Program-made: the position numbers and the translations under genes
In this document: piece after piece, positions 24,255-32,805 of the stretch
Numbering within the stretch: position 1 is the first letter of the stretch
How the letters are laid out: the number at the start of each line of letters is the position of its first letter
The notes under the pieces: generated by a model
What the model was told of the DNA's origin: nothing
What the model saw: only the letters and a program-made list of their open reading frames with translations
Databases searched by the model: none
Source: Pseudomonas grandcourensis
GTDB taxonomy: Bacteria; Pseudomonadota; Gammaproteobacteria; Pseudomonadales; Pseudomonadaceae
Direction of reading: 5' to 3'
NCBI RefSeq assembly: GCF_039909015.1
Contig: NZ_CP150919.1
Coordinates: 3,882,501-3,946,500, forward strand
DNA: 64,000 nt

Positions 24255-25715
24255 TTATTCGTTATCCGCGACGGCAGCGCTTAACGTGGAGTGCGTATAA
24301 GAAGGTGAGGCCCATTTCGAATAAATAACCCAACCCGCCATCGCCAGGAAAACAATCATGATCGGCACCGCCCAGTTTTCGTACCACGAAAGTTCTGGAT
24401 AACGAGGCCACGAAATATTGACCGCTTCAAATAGAGTCCAACCGGTTGCCGCGAAGATGGTGGGAATACTCAAGATACCCAGAGAGAACGACCCCTCTCG
24501 CCAGTCGCCTTTCAATACGCTTACACACGCCCCCACCAGCGGGAATGCGAAGGCGAGATAGAATCCGGCAATACTGAACGCCAATAACAGCGGATAAATA
24601 TTGGTAAAAGACAACATGAACAATAGTGCCGATAACCCGCCCGTTAACAGAAAGGCGCGCGTTGGCAATTTGTCGTCCCCACTCAATTGTCGCAGGAAAT
24701 CCGAGCAGGGAATGGTTCTGTCCCGAGCGAACGCCCAAATGACCCGCGATACCGAAGCCTGAATGCCCAGCATGCACGCTAGAAATCCGATGATGAACAG
24801 CACCAGCATGCCCTTGTAAGCGATCTTCCCTAAATGAGTGATCAGCGTCACCGTGACAGGGTCGCTTCCCGCTGGGAACTCCAAGGTGGGCAACGCCAAA
24901 ATCAGTGAAAACGCTGAGAACGCCACCACCGCGCCAACCGACAGCAGGCAAAACAGCATCGCCTTGGGCACCGCCCTTTCAGGATCTTTGACTTCTTCAG
25001 CGACGGCACCGGCGCTTTCAAAACCCACGAATGCCCAACCGCAGTAGGCAATGGCGAGCGCTACTTTCGAAGAGAAAAACCCGGAGATACCTGGTTCCGG
25101 CCAGGCAAAGACCTGAGCGTCGGGCATCAGGATGGACAGCGCGTTGACTTTGAATTCCACCAGCAACAGCACGCCGATGCCGACCGAACCGATCACTTCG
25201 GCACCAATGCACAGCCAGACGATGGTCGAGAAAATCTTTCGGCCTTGGGTATTACCCCACGTGGCGAATGCGATGAGAAACAGGGCAATCGGCACACTGA
25301 TCATCTTGTCGGTCGCATCTATGCCGAATAGCTGCGCCACGAATCCCGCGCCGCCAAGGGCTACCGTTGCAATGGTGATCGGCAGTGTGCAGATGTAAGT
25401 CCAGCCTGCAAACCAGCCAAAGCGACTGCCGAGCAGGTACTTGGACCACTGATAAATACTGCCCTCATAGGGAAATCTCGATACCAGCATGGCGAAGACC
25501 AACGCCACTAACAGTTGCCCTGCCATGGCCACCACCAACCCCCACCAGAAGGCAGGACCGACCGTCACAATGCCGATTCCGAAGATGGAGTAAAGCGCCA
25601 CAATGGGCGATATGAAGGCAAAGGCCAGGGAGAATGTGGAGGAAAAGTTAAGTTCACGCTGGAGGTGATGACCCTTTTCCTGACAATTGTCCTTGCCAAC
25701 CGATGTGCTGTTCAT
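24255..25715 (-). CDS. APC family amino-acid permease
   Basis: The roughly 486-residue, 12-segment inner-membrane carrier has APC features in the first helices (AFAFISPIVALYSIFGIG) and SRFPYEGSIYQWSKYLLG before helix 3. The conserved AGAVAEEVKDPERAVPKAML follows helix 6. It resembles GABA, amine and amino-acid permeases. The second ATG (25715) is seven bases from GGGAG, whereas the first (25721) overlaps it. A perfect TAGTGC-N6-GCACTA palindrome lies 145 bp upstream. The prenyl synthase gene follows by 16 bases, so both are on one transcript, presumably controlled by the LuxR gene upstream. Confidence 0.9.
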   Translation of the reverse strand: MNSTSVGKDNCQEKGHHLQRELNFSSTFSLAFAFISPIVALYSIFGIGIVTVGPAFWWGLVVAMAGQLLVALVFAMLVSRFPYEGSIYQWSKYLLGSRFGWFAGWTYICTLPITIATVALGGAGFVAQLFGIDATDKMISVPIALFLIAFATWGNTQGRKIFSTIVWLCIGAEVIGSVGIGVLLLVEFKVNALSILMPDAQVFAWPEPGISGFFSSKVALAIAYCGWAFVGFESAGAVAEEVKDPERAVPKAMLFCLLSVGAVVAFSAFSLILALPTLEFPAGSDPVTVTLITHLGKIAYKGMLVLFIIGFLACMLGIQASVSRVIWAFARDRTIPCSDFLRQLSGDDKLPTRAFLLTGGLSALLFMLSFTNIYPLLLAFSIAGFYLAFAFPLVGACVSVLKGDWREGSFSLGILSIPTIFAATGWTLFEAVNISWPRYPELSWYENWAVPIMIVFLAMAGWVIYSKWASPSYTHSTLSAAVADNE

Positions 25716-25859
25716 GAGCATACTCCCGCCGCTCGCGTAATCCGCGAGTCTTCAAGTTCATATTGTTATCGTTGTAGGCCGGCCGCTGAATGACCGTTGT
25801 TGCGGGGATGCGTGCCGAGCCTTGAAGGCGATGTTAGCGCTCGTCACCGACTGTACCAA

Positions 25860-25877
25860 TAGTGCTAATCTGCACTA
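25860..25877. promoter_or_regulatory. Perfect palindromic operator candidate upstream of the APC gene
   Basis: TAGTGC-TAATCT-GCACTA is a perfect inverted repeat with a six-base centre, between the LuxR stop and the APC start. Its matching partner is at 23274-23291. An 18-20 bp dyad is the usual form of a LuxR-type binding site. Confidence 0.65.
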
Positions 25878-25884
25878 GCCACCG

Positions 25885-26913
25885 TTATGACTGCCCGAAC
25901 ATGTGCATCATGAACAAAGAAAATATTTCCCGTTCACTGGTGATGTCGAGCTTGGCGTACAAGCGCTGTTTATAATTTCTGACCGTCCCCAGACTAAGAT
26001 CCAGTTTTTCTGCAATCACGGGCATCGAATACCCGCGCAAGGTTTTTTCGACCAGTTGTCGCTCGCGCGGGCTGAGGTGATAAGTATCATAGAATTTTTC
26101 GAAGAACTCTTTTACATCCGTTTGTATATACCCTTCACTTTTCTGCTCGAGAAATACTGCTCTGACACTCGTAGCAGAAGCGGATACATTCCTGGAATAT
26201 TCCCAGTGGGCAATCAAGCCCTCAACATGAACTGCGATCAGTTCAGGCTGACTCAATATGAATTCCAACGTTTCGTTTCCGAAGGCATGACCGGCCAAGG
26301 CGTGCCAGGCGGGGTTTTGGTAGATGATCCTGTTATCACCGCCTAACGTGAGAACGCCGACCTTTCCATTCCCAAACAGGGCGCCGAGACCCTCCAGAAA
26401 CTCCGTTCGCATGTGCGCGGCATGCGCAGCGACGATGATCGGGTACAGGGCTGTGAAAAAGGCGATTTCATCCTCATTGAACAGGGTGTACTCGCGATCG
26501 AAACAGAACCCCAGATAACCCCCACCGATGACAGGCAGTATCAGCGTCAGCTCGTCCAGAATCTGCCCCGACTTGAATATTTCATCGTAATAATCATTGG
26601 AATCATCCTCGTTTTGCATGAGGGAAAACGTGACCACAGAGGGCACACGATCTTCAGTCACTAACCGAAGCAGAGGGTCGATCCTGTAGAGGTGACTCAT
26701 GTATTGCTCAACCGCCTCGTGGCTCAAAGACGTGTTGACAATGAACTCGGGGGCAGAAAACCTGCTGTACTTGATAGCCAGCCAACGCTCACAGTCAATA
26801 TATTGTCCCAGCGTCTCCAGCACGATGGCATAAAAGCCCTGATGCCCCACAGCATCGACAACCGCCGCTATTGCTGCTGCCACACGCTTGTGATCACGGA
26901 AGACTTCATTCAT
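25885..26913 (-). CDS. LuxR family transcriptional regulator
   Basis: The 342-residue protein has a C-terminal LuxR/GerE helix-turn-helix (about residues 278-335: LSPRERQLVEKTLRGYSMPVIAEKLDLSLGTVRNYKQRLYAKL). The long N-terminal part includes a PAS/GAF-like segment (GVLTLGGDNRIIYQNPAWHAL) and does not resemble an acyl-homoserine-lactone domain, so quorum sensing is unlikely. It stands just upstream of the APC-prenyl synthase-M24-amidase genes on the same strand. The shared palindromes near these genes suggest it activates them in response to an intracellular ligand, perhaps the imported compound. GGAGATCCC precedes the start. Confidence 0.88.
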   Translation of the reverse strand: MNEVFRDHKRVAAAIAAVVDAVGHQGFYAIVLETLGQYIDCERWLAIKYSRFSAPEFIVNTSLSHEAVEQYMSHLYRIDPLLRLVTEDRVPSVVTFSLMQNEDDSNDYYDEIFKSGQILDELTLILPVIGGGYLGFCFDREYTLFNEDEIAFFTALYPIIVAAHAAHMRTEFLEGLGALFGNGKVGVLTLGGDNRIIYQNPAWHALAGHAFGNETLEFILSQPELIAVHVEGLIAHWEYSRNVSASATSVRAVFLEQKSEGYIQTDVKEFFEKFYDTYHLSPRERQLVEKTLRGYSMPVIAEKLDLSLGTVRNYKQRLYAKLDITSEREIFSLFMMHMFGQS

Positions 26914-27360
26914 GGGATCTCCGATTTTGCAAATGCCTTATCGCTTCAAGCATAGCCCTTTCACAGTGCCGCATGCCCACCAAACAATGCACATAACCGA
27001 TGGCTCCAGCACGATACATCGATGGTATTTTTTGAAAAATTATCGGGCAATACAGTATCCACCTGTGGTGATAAAGAAAGGCGTCAGCTAACGACAATCA
27101 ACCACGCACACATCGGCAACTACTAAGCCACGTTAATTGACAGAACGAAATCTGCAATAGTGCAACATGACACCATTGACTTTTTATCAAGAGGCAATAC
27201 AGCGCAGCGATTTAAAAGTTTACCTCTTAAGTAACGCAGAACAGATATGGGACCGTGATTACATAGGCGAGTAAGCTTTAAGAACTTCAATCTGGACAAA
27301 ACATAAATTCATCACTATCAAGAATACTGTCAAACGCAATTCAGTGAAGGGCAGCGCGAA
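26914..27360. other. AT-rich promoter region of the LuxR gene
   Basis: No gene was seen in 447 bp, which look richer in A+T than the neighbours. At 27149-27159 AATCTGCAATA repeats a half of the palindrome found at 23274 and 25860. An adjacent inverted pair, CAATAGTG and CACCATTG (27155-27178), could be a second dyad. These would allow autoregulation of the LuxR gene. Confidence 0.4.
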
Positions 27361-27792
27361 TCACAAAGGTAGTGGTCGATCTTGAATGACCCGCTTCATG
27401 ACCAGGGTCGAGGTCAGCCGTTGCACATTAGGTAATCGAAAGGTCTCATCATAAAGCCTTTGAAAGGCTGGCAAGTCCTGTGCAATGACGTGCATCAGGT
27501 AGTCCGGTTCGCCGAATAATCTCTGCGCATCCACCACCTGAGGTATATCAATGAGCGCCGTCTCGAACGCTTCGACAGCTTGGCGGTCACCTTCTCTCAG
27601 CGTGGCAAACACCATGGCGGAAAAATTCAGCCCCAAGGCACCGGGATCAAGCTGTGCTCGATAGCCCAGCAAAACACCAGACTCCTCCAATGCCCGCACT
27701 CGCCGATGAGCATCAGTTGGTGGGCTATCGCGTACAGGGCCAGGCAAAGATGCGCAGCGTTTGATCGACCGTGCCAAAGCGTTTGAAACCGC
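27361..27792 (-). pseudogene. Lrp/AsnC family regulator with damaged N-terminus
   Basis: The last 110 or so codons form a normal Lrp core. The end of the recognition helix, TDAHRRVRALEESGVLLGYRAQLDP, is followed by a complete RAM ligand-binding domain (LNFSAMVFATLREGD to PDYLMHVIAQDLPAFQRLYDE). Upstream, where helices 1-2 of the DNA-binding domain should be, this frame reads a Pro- and Ser-rich stretch without Lrp features. Another frame gives VDQTLRI before a stop. No good start codon with a ribosome-binding site is present. The gene probably lost its DNA-binding helices by deletion or frameshift, although a truncated product could still bind ligand or form mixed oligomers. Confidence 0.65.
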
Positions 27793-27890
27793 CGGCGCAT
27801 TCGCTGTTTTGATTGAAATGGTGCCCGGTGATGTGGGTCGAGCCCCGAGCATATTTTTTAATCTCCCGCTCTCACCTTCAAGGAATCTTC

Positions 27891-28139
27891 ATGAAAAGCC
27901 TAAGAGAACGCGCCGCCGAAGGTCTGCAGGTTGACCCGATCACCTGCCACTGGCTCATCACTGACATCGATGAGCGAGGCCACGCAAAAGCCGAAGTTCG
28001 GATATTCAACGCAGAAGGCATCACGGTACTGGAGGCGGCGACCACGGGTGCGTTGCCAAGACCTGAACAACGCGAGCGACTCACTCAGATGCTCTCTGAG
28101 GGAGATCCCACCCATGGTGCTGGTCGGTCCACGAGTTGA
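27891..28139 (+). CDS. Small hypothetical protein (82 residues)
   Basis: The ATG at 27891 is preceded by AAGGAAT at a good distance. The product is a soluble, charged protein (MKSLRERAAEGLQVDPITCH at the start) without signal peptide, membrane segment or recognised domain. It is divergent from the damaged Lrp gene. The last ten codons (PTHGAGRSTS) look unlike the rest and may be frame-shifted. No function can be given. Confidence 0.45.
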   Translation: MKSLRERAAEGLQVDPITCHWLITDIDERGHAKAEVRIFNAEGITVLEAATTGALPRPEQRERLTQMLSEGDPTHGAGRSTS

Positions 28140-28159
28140 GTGACTGAAATGGTCAATCT

Positions 28160-28220
28160 CGGTCATTCGTGGACCGCTGCTTTTGGTCGTTTTCAGCCGG
28201 TCGCGACAGACAGTAATCAT
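28160..28220 (+). repeat. Intact copy of the intergenic repeat
   Basis: The sequence begins GGTCATTCGTGGACCGCTG and continues CTTTTGGTCGTTTTCAGCC and GGTCGCGACAGACAG. It matches, in the opposite orientation, the repeat split by the IS1182-type element, and partly the copies at 8.2 and 36.0 kb. It was used here as the reference for the uninterrupted form. Confidence 0.5.
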
Positions 28221-28624
28221 CCAGTCCGCTCGTCCCAGAGAGATCTCACGACCCTCGTCTCGAAACCTTCTCGCCCGCTTAAACCTTCCAGGCTATCCCC
28301 ATCCGTTGCTGCCTTGGCAGAATCCTCAACAAAACAAATTGATTGCGCCCGGCCATTTCATGACCGATTGGTATTCAACGTGAACGCTAAATTGGCACGT
28401 GTCGATATCAGGCAAGGAGGTGGCGTGAACAGGTAACTGAATTGTCGAACAAGCCGGGTAAGGTGACGCCTTCTTTTCATAGAAATAACCACATCGCGAC
28501 GATGGGTTTGATAAGAACTGCAGCGTTTGAAGGGTGCCATTTTCAGGAAGAGGCAGCAGGAAACGATGATGATCCGTTGCCCCCTTCAATTCGCTTAAAT
28601 GTCGATCAGCAGAGAAAAAAACCA
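28221..28624. other. Upstream region of the amino-acid permease gene
   Basis: No gene was seen. An open plus frame continues upstream of the permease start to 28442 but lacks membrane-protein character, so the ATG at 28625 is taken as the start. No clear promoter boxes were identified. Confidence 0.35.
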
Positions 28625-30025
28625 ATGATTAGCCCGAGCTCCAAGGATTCGAGTGGCCAATTGGCGCAGGGCTTCAAGCCTCGTCACGTAACAATGCTGT
28701 CTATCGCCGGGATTATCGGCGCTGGTTTATTCGTTGGCTCAGGACATGCCATTGCAGCTGCTGGCCCGGCCGTCCTATTGGCGTACCTATTTTCAGGCCT
28801 GCTCGTCGTTCTGGTCATGCGCATGCTCGGTGAAATGGCGGTGGCCAACCCGGACACCGGCTCGTTCTCCACCTATGCCGACCAGGCAATAGGTCGTTGG
28901 GCAGGCTTCACCATCGGTTGGCTGTACTGGTGGTTCTGGGTACTGGTGATCCCTATCGAAGCACTGGCCGCCGGCCATGTGTTGAACCAGTGGTTTCCCC
29001 AGATCGATGCCTGGCTGTTCGCCCTGGTGTCGATCATTGCGTTGGTGATCACCAATCTGTTCAGTGTATCCAAGTACGGCGAGTTCGAATTCTGGTTCGC
29101 CATGGCCAAGGTGGTGGCGATCATCGGTTTCATCGGCGTGGGTTTTGCCGTGCTGATGGGCTGGGTTCCCGATCGGGACGTCAGCGGATTGAGCGGACTG
29201 ATGGCCGAGCATGGCGGGTTTGCCCCCAACGGCCTGTCGGCGGTAGTCGGCGCTTTCATCACCATCATGTTCAGCTTCATTGGTACTGAAGCTGTGACCA
29301 TCGCCGCCGCCGAATCCGACAATCCCTCGCAGAACATTGCCAAGGCCACGCGTTCGGTGATTTGGCGCATCGGCGTGTTCTACCTGTTGTCGATTTTCGT
29401 GGTCATCTCCGTGGTGCCCTGGAACGATCCGCTGCTCGCCCAGGTAGGCTCCTACCAGCGGGCACTGGAGATCATGAACATTCCCCACGCCAAGTTCATG
29501 GTGGACGTGGTGGTGCTGATCGCCGTGGCCAGCTGCATGAACTCCTCGATCTACATTGCTTCGCGCATGCTGTACTCGCTGGGCCGTCGTGGCGATGCGC
29601 CGAAGGCGCTGAAGGCGACCTCCTCCGAAGGCGTGCCGCGGGCAGCAGTCATCGCCAGCACCGTGCTGGGCGCAGCGATCACCGTTTGGAGCTACTTCAT
29701 GCCCGCCGGGCTGTTTGACTTCCTGCTGGCCAGCTCCGGCGCGATTGCCTTGCTGGTGTACCTGGCCATTGCGGTGTCGCAGCTGCGCATGCGCCGGATG
29801 TTGCATCGGCAGAACGTTGAGCTGACCTTTCGCATGTGGCTGTTTCCATGGCTGACGTGGCTGGTGATCGTGTTCATTTGCGCAGCACTGGCAGTCATGA
29901 TGATCACCCCGGAGCACCGTACCGAAGTCAGCACAACCATTGGACTGGCGCTGGCGATTTCCTTTATCGGCCTTGTGACGTCGCGTCACCCTGCGCAGGC
30001 TGCGAGGGTGACGTCAGTGGGATAA
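28625..30025 (+). CDS. Amino acid permease (AAT family, GABA permease-like)
   Basis: The 466-residue, 12-segment inner-membrane symporter has the AAT signature. It begins LAQGFKPRHVTMLSIAGIIGAGLFVGSG, with GEMAVANPDTGSFSTYADQAIGRWAGFTIGW in helices 2-3 and EAVTIAAAESDNPSQNIAKATRSVIWRI after helix 6. This is close to GabP and proline/lysine-type permeases. The ATG at 28625 gives the usual short cytoplasmic N-terminus, although its ribosome-binding site (AGAG) is weak. It lies upstream of a GbdR-family regulator on the same strand, which may control it. Confidence 0.9.
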   Translation: MISPSSKDSSGQLAQGFKPRHVTMLSIAGIIGAGLFVGSGHAIAAAGPAVLLAYLFSGLLVVLVMRMLGEMAVANPDTGSFSTYADQAIGRWAGFTIGWLYWWFWVLVIPIEALAAGHVLNQWFPQIDAWLFALVSIIALVITNLFSVSKYGEFEFWFAMAKVVAIIGFIGVGFAVLMGWVPDRDVSGLSGLMAEHGGFAPNGLSAVVGAFITIMFSFIGTEAVTIAAAESDNPSQNIAKATRSVIWRIGVFYLLSIFVVISVVPWNDPLLAQVGSYQRALEIMNIPHAKFMVDVVVLIAVASCMNSSIYIASRMLYSLGRRGDAPKALKATSSEGVPRAAVIASTVLGAAITVWSYFMPAGLFDFLLASSGAIALLVYLAIAVSQLRMRRMLHRQNVELTFRMWLFPWLTWLVIVFICAALAVMMITPEHRTEVSTTIGLALAISFIGLVTSRHPAQAARVTSVG

Positions 30026-30135
30026 AACCAAGGAGTTATTTGCGCCAAACCTGATACTCCCTACGCCAAGGCTGGGGGGTATTACAAGCTCCTGCGTCTC
30101 AGGCCGTAATCGCTCTTTGTGAGGACATGACCACG

Positions 30136-31248
30136 ATGTCATCGAACTCCACCGTGTCCGACGGTACGACTCAATCCGTTGGTTTTCTGCTGTTGGATAA
30201 ATTCACACTTATTTCCCTGGCGTCTGCAGTAGAGCCACTGCGCATGGCCAATCAGTTGTCGGGGCGGGAGCTATATCGCTGGCATACGTTCAGCCCCGAT
30301 GGAGTGCCTGTCTGGGCCAGTGACGGCGTGCCAATCACTCCGGATGCTTCGTGGAACAATCCATTGGTGGCGGACACTGTAATCGTGTGCGGTGGTGTTG
30401 GAATCCAGAGCGTGATTACCCGCGAGCACATTACCTGGCTGCAAGCCCTGGCGCGTAAATCCAGGCGGTTGGGAGGCGTGTGCACCGGCAGCTGGGCGCT
30501 CGCAAAAGCCGGGCTGCTCGATGGCTACGAGTGCAGCGTGCATTGGGAATGTTTGGCTGCAATGCAGGAAGCTTTCCCGCGAGTCAGCATCAGCGCGAGC
30601 CTCTTTACCCTCGACCGGAACCGATTCACAAGCTCCGGCGGAACAGCGCCAATGGACATGATGTTGCACCTGATCGGCCGCGATCATGGCCGTGAATTGT
30701 CGGCTGCCATTTCGGATATGTTTGTCTACGAGCGCATACGCAACGAACAGGACCATCAGCGCGTTCCGCTCAGGCATGTGCTGGGAACTCATCAGCCAAA
30801 GCTGCAGGAGATCGTCGCGTTGATGGAGGCCAATCTCGAGGAACCGATCGACCTGGATAACCTTGCAGAATACGTTGATCTGTCACGTCGACAGCTGGAA
30901 CGGCTGTTTCAGAAATACCTCCAATGTACGCCGTCACGCTACTACCTGAGATTACGCCTTATTCGAGCGCGACAACTGCTTAAGCAAACATCATTGTCGA
31001 TCATAGAGTTGGCGTATGTATGCGGTTTCGTGTCCACACCACACTTTTCAAAATGCTATCGCGAGTACTTTGGTGTTCCACCAAGCGACGAACGTTCCGG
31101 CTCTGAAATGAGTCGAAAACCGGCAACGCTTGCGACTACGCAGCAGTCTTCGACTAGTCCGCTGACAGCGCTCGACCAAGCACGAAACGAATCGACTTTT
31201 GCCAGTGTTCGGATGATTGATCGTTTTGATTTGGCGCAATCGTGCTGA
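30136..31248 (+). CDS. GlxA/GbdR-type AraC transcriptional regulator (GbdR paralogue)
   Basis: The 370-residue protein has an N-terminal DJ-1/PfpI (glutamine amidotransferase-like) domain (SVGFLLLDKFTLISLASAVEPLRMANQL to VCTGSWALAKAGLLDG). The C-terminal AraC domain includes DLDNLAEYVDLSRRQLERLFQKYL and ELAYVCGFVSTPHFSKCYREYFG. It aligns along its whole length with the gene at 34320-35423 (GbdR), even at the last codons (ARNESTFASVR). GbdR-type proteins activate catabolism of quaternary amines or basic amino acids. ATG 30136 is preferred because the GAGG is too close to ATG 30127. It probably regulates the permease upstream or genes outside the window. Confidence 0.88.
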   Translation: MSSNSTVSDGTTQSVGFLLLDKFTLISLASAVEPLRMANQLSGRELYRWHTFSPDGVPVWASDGVPITPDASWNNPLVADTVIVCGGVGIQSVITREHITWLQALARKSRRLGGVCTGSWALAKAGLLDGYECSVHWECLAAMQEAFPRVSISASLFTLDRNRFTSSGGTAPMDMMLHLIGRDHGRELSAAISDMFVYERIRNEQDHQRVPLRHVLGTHQPKLQEIVALMEANLEEPIDLDNLAEYVDLSRRQLERLFQKYLQCTPSRYYLRLRLIRARQLLKQTSLSIIELAYVCGFVSTPHFSKCYREYFGVPPSDERSGSEMSRKPATLATTQQSSTSPLTALDQARNESTFASVRMIDRFDLAQSC

Positions 31249-31321
31249 TCGGCCGTCCCTGCCGCCCCCATTCATCCGTAGTGCATGGGTTTACTCTATA
31301 AGATCACGCAGGAGATTTGAC

Positions 31322-32443
31322 GTGCACATTGGTGTTCCTCTCGAAACCCAGACCGGTGAAACACGGGTTGCTGCAACCCCGGAAACCATCAAGAAGCTGA
31401 TCGGCCAGGGCCATAAGGTCACTGTACAAAGCGGCGCCGGCATTAATGCCAGCGTTGTCGACAGTGCCTATGAAGCCGCAGGCGCAAGCATTGGCAGCGC
31501 CAATGACGCGTTTGGTGCAGAGCTGATTTTGAAGGTGGTCGCACCCAGCGACAGCGAGTTGGCGCTGATTAAAAGCGGCACCGTTGTAGTGGGCATGCTC
31601 AATCCGTTCAGCAATGAAACCATCGCCAAAATGGCCGAGTGCGGGATTACCGCCTTTGCCCTTGAAGCCGCACCTCGTACCTCCCGCGCCCAAAGCCTGG
31701 ATGTGCTGTCCTCGCAAGCCAACATCGCCGGCTATAAAGCCGTGTTGCTGGCAGCTCACCACTACCCTCGTTTCATGCCTATGCTGATGACCGCTGCTGG
31801 CACCGTGAAAGCGGCCCGCGTGCTGATCCTCGGTGCCGGCGTGGCTGGTTTGCAGGCCATCGCTACCGCCAAACGCCTGGGTGCTGTGATCGAAGCGTCT
31901 GACGTGCGTCCTGCGGTAAAAGAGCAGATCGAGTCCCTCGGCGCCAAATTCGTCGACGTGCCTTACGAAACCGATGAAGAGCGTGAATGCGCCGTCGGTG
32001 TCGGCGGTTACGCCCGCCCGATGCCGTCCAGCTGGATGCAGCGCCAGGCCGCCGCGGTGCACGAACGCGCCAAGCAGGCTGACATCGTTATCACCACCGC
32101 GCTGATTCCCGGCCGCAAGGCGCCGACGCTGTTGAGCGCGGAAACCGTGGCACAGATGAAGCCGGGGTCGGTGGTCATCGACCTCGCGGCCGCCCAGGGC
32201 GGCAACTGCCCGCTGACCGTGGCCGATCAGGTGGTCGTCGAAAATGGCGTGACCATCGTTGGCCCGACCAACCTGGCCAGCGCCGTGGCGGCTGACGCTT
32301 CGGCGCTGTACGCACGCAACCTGCTGGACTTCATGAAACTGTTGTTCGATAAAGAAGGACAACTGGTGATCAACCTTGAAGACGATATCGTCGCCGCGTG
32401 CCTGATGTGCCGCGACGGCCAGATCGTGCGCAAGAACGGCTGA
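31322..32443 (+). CDS. pntAA: NAD(P) transhydrogenase subunit alpha part 1
   Basis: The 373-residue soluble domain I binds NAD(H). It begins [21 protein letters not shown] and has the Rossmann motif [19 protein letters not shown] (near residue 169), the mobile loop GGYARPMPS and [15 protein letters not shown]. With PntAB and PntB it forms the proton-pumping transhydrogenase that transfers hydride between NADH and NADP+ at the inner membrane. The start is GTG at 31322 with AGGAG in front. The split alpha subunit (PntAA and PntAB as separate genes) is the common pseudomonad arrangement. It opens a three-gene operon with very short spacers. Confidence 0.96.
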   Translation: MHIGVPLETQTGETRVAATPETIKKLIGQGHKVTVQSGAGINASVVDSAYEAAGASIGSANDAFGAELILKVVAPSDSELALIKSGTVVVGMLNPFSNETIAKMAECGITAFALEAAPRTSRAQSLDVLSSQANIAGYKAVLLAAHHYPRFMPMLMTAAGTVKAARVLILGAGVAGLQAIATAKRLGAVIEASDVRPAVKEQIESLGAKFVDVPYETDEERECAVGVGGYARPMPSSWMQRQAAAVHERAKQADIVITTALIPGRKAPTLLSAETVAQMKPGSVVIDLAAAQGGNCPLTVADQVVVENGVTIVGPTNLASAVAADASALYARNLLDFMKLLFDKEGQLVINLEDDIVAACLMCRDGQIVRKNG

Positions 32444-32454
32444 GGATAAAAACA

Positions 32455-32805
32455 ATGGAAGACATGCTGATCTCTCACGGTATCTACAACCTGATCATCT
32501 TCGTGCTGGCTATCTATGTCGGTTACCACGTGGTCTGGAACGTCACACCGGCACTGCACACACCGCTGATGGCGGTCACCAACGCCATCTCGGCCATCGT
32601 GATCGTCGGCGCCATGCTCGCCGCCGCCCTCACCGTGACCCCGCTGGGCAAGACCATGGGCACCCTGGCCGTGGCCCTGGCTGCGGTCAACGTGTTTGGT
32701 GGCTTCCTGGTGACCCGCCGCATGCTGGAAATGTTCAAGAAGAAAGCGGCCAAAGCTCCGGCTGCAAAAGCCGCAGCAGTCAAGGCTGAGGTGCAGCAAG
32801 CATGA
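32455..32805 (+). CDS. pntAB: NAD(P) transhydrogenase subunit alpha part 2
   Basis: This 116-residue membrane protein corresponds to the C-terminal membrane part of the alpha subunit. It has about three membrane segments ([53 protein letters not shown]) and an Ala/Lys-rich tail. The [18 protein letters not shown] segment is the family signature. It starts 12 bases after pntAA and its stop overlaps the pntB start (ATGA), so translation is coupled. It contributes part of the proton channel. Confidence 0.95.
   Translation: MEDMLISHGIYNLIIFVLAIYVGYHVVWNVTPALHTPLMAVTNAISAIVIVGAMLAAALTVTPLGKTMGTLAVALAAVNVFGGFLVTRRMLEMFKKKAAKAPAAKAAAVKAEVQQA

Noticed and set aside
27361-27852. Full-length functional Lrp regulator of 163 residues
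   Set aside because: The first 45 or so residues do not resemble the Lrp helix-turn-helix and there is no credible start, so it is called a damaged gene.
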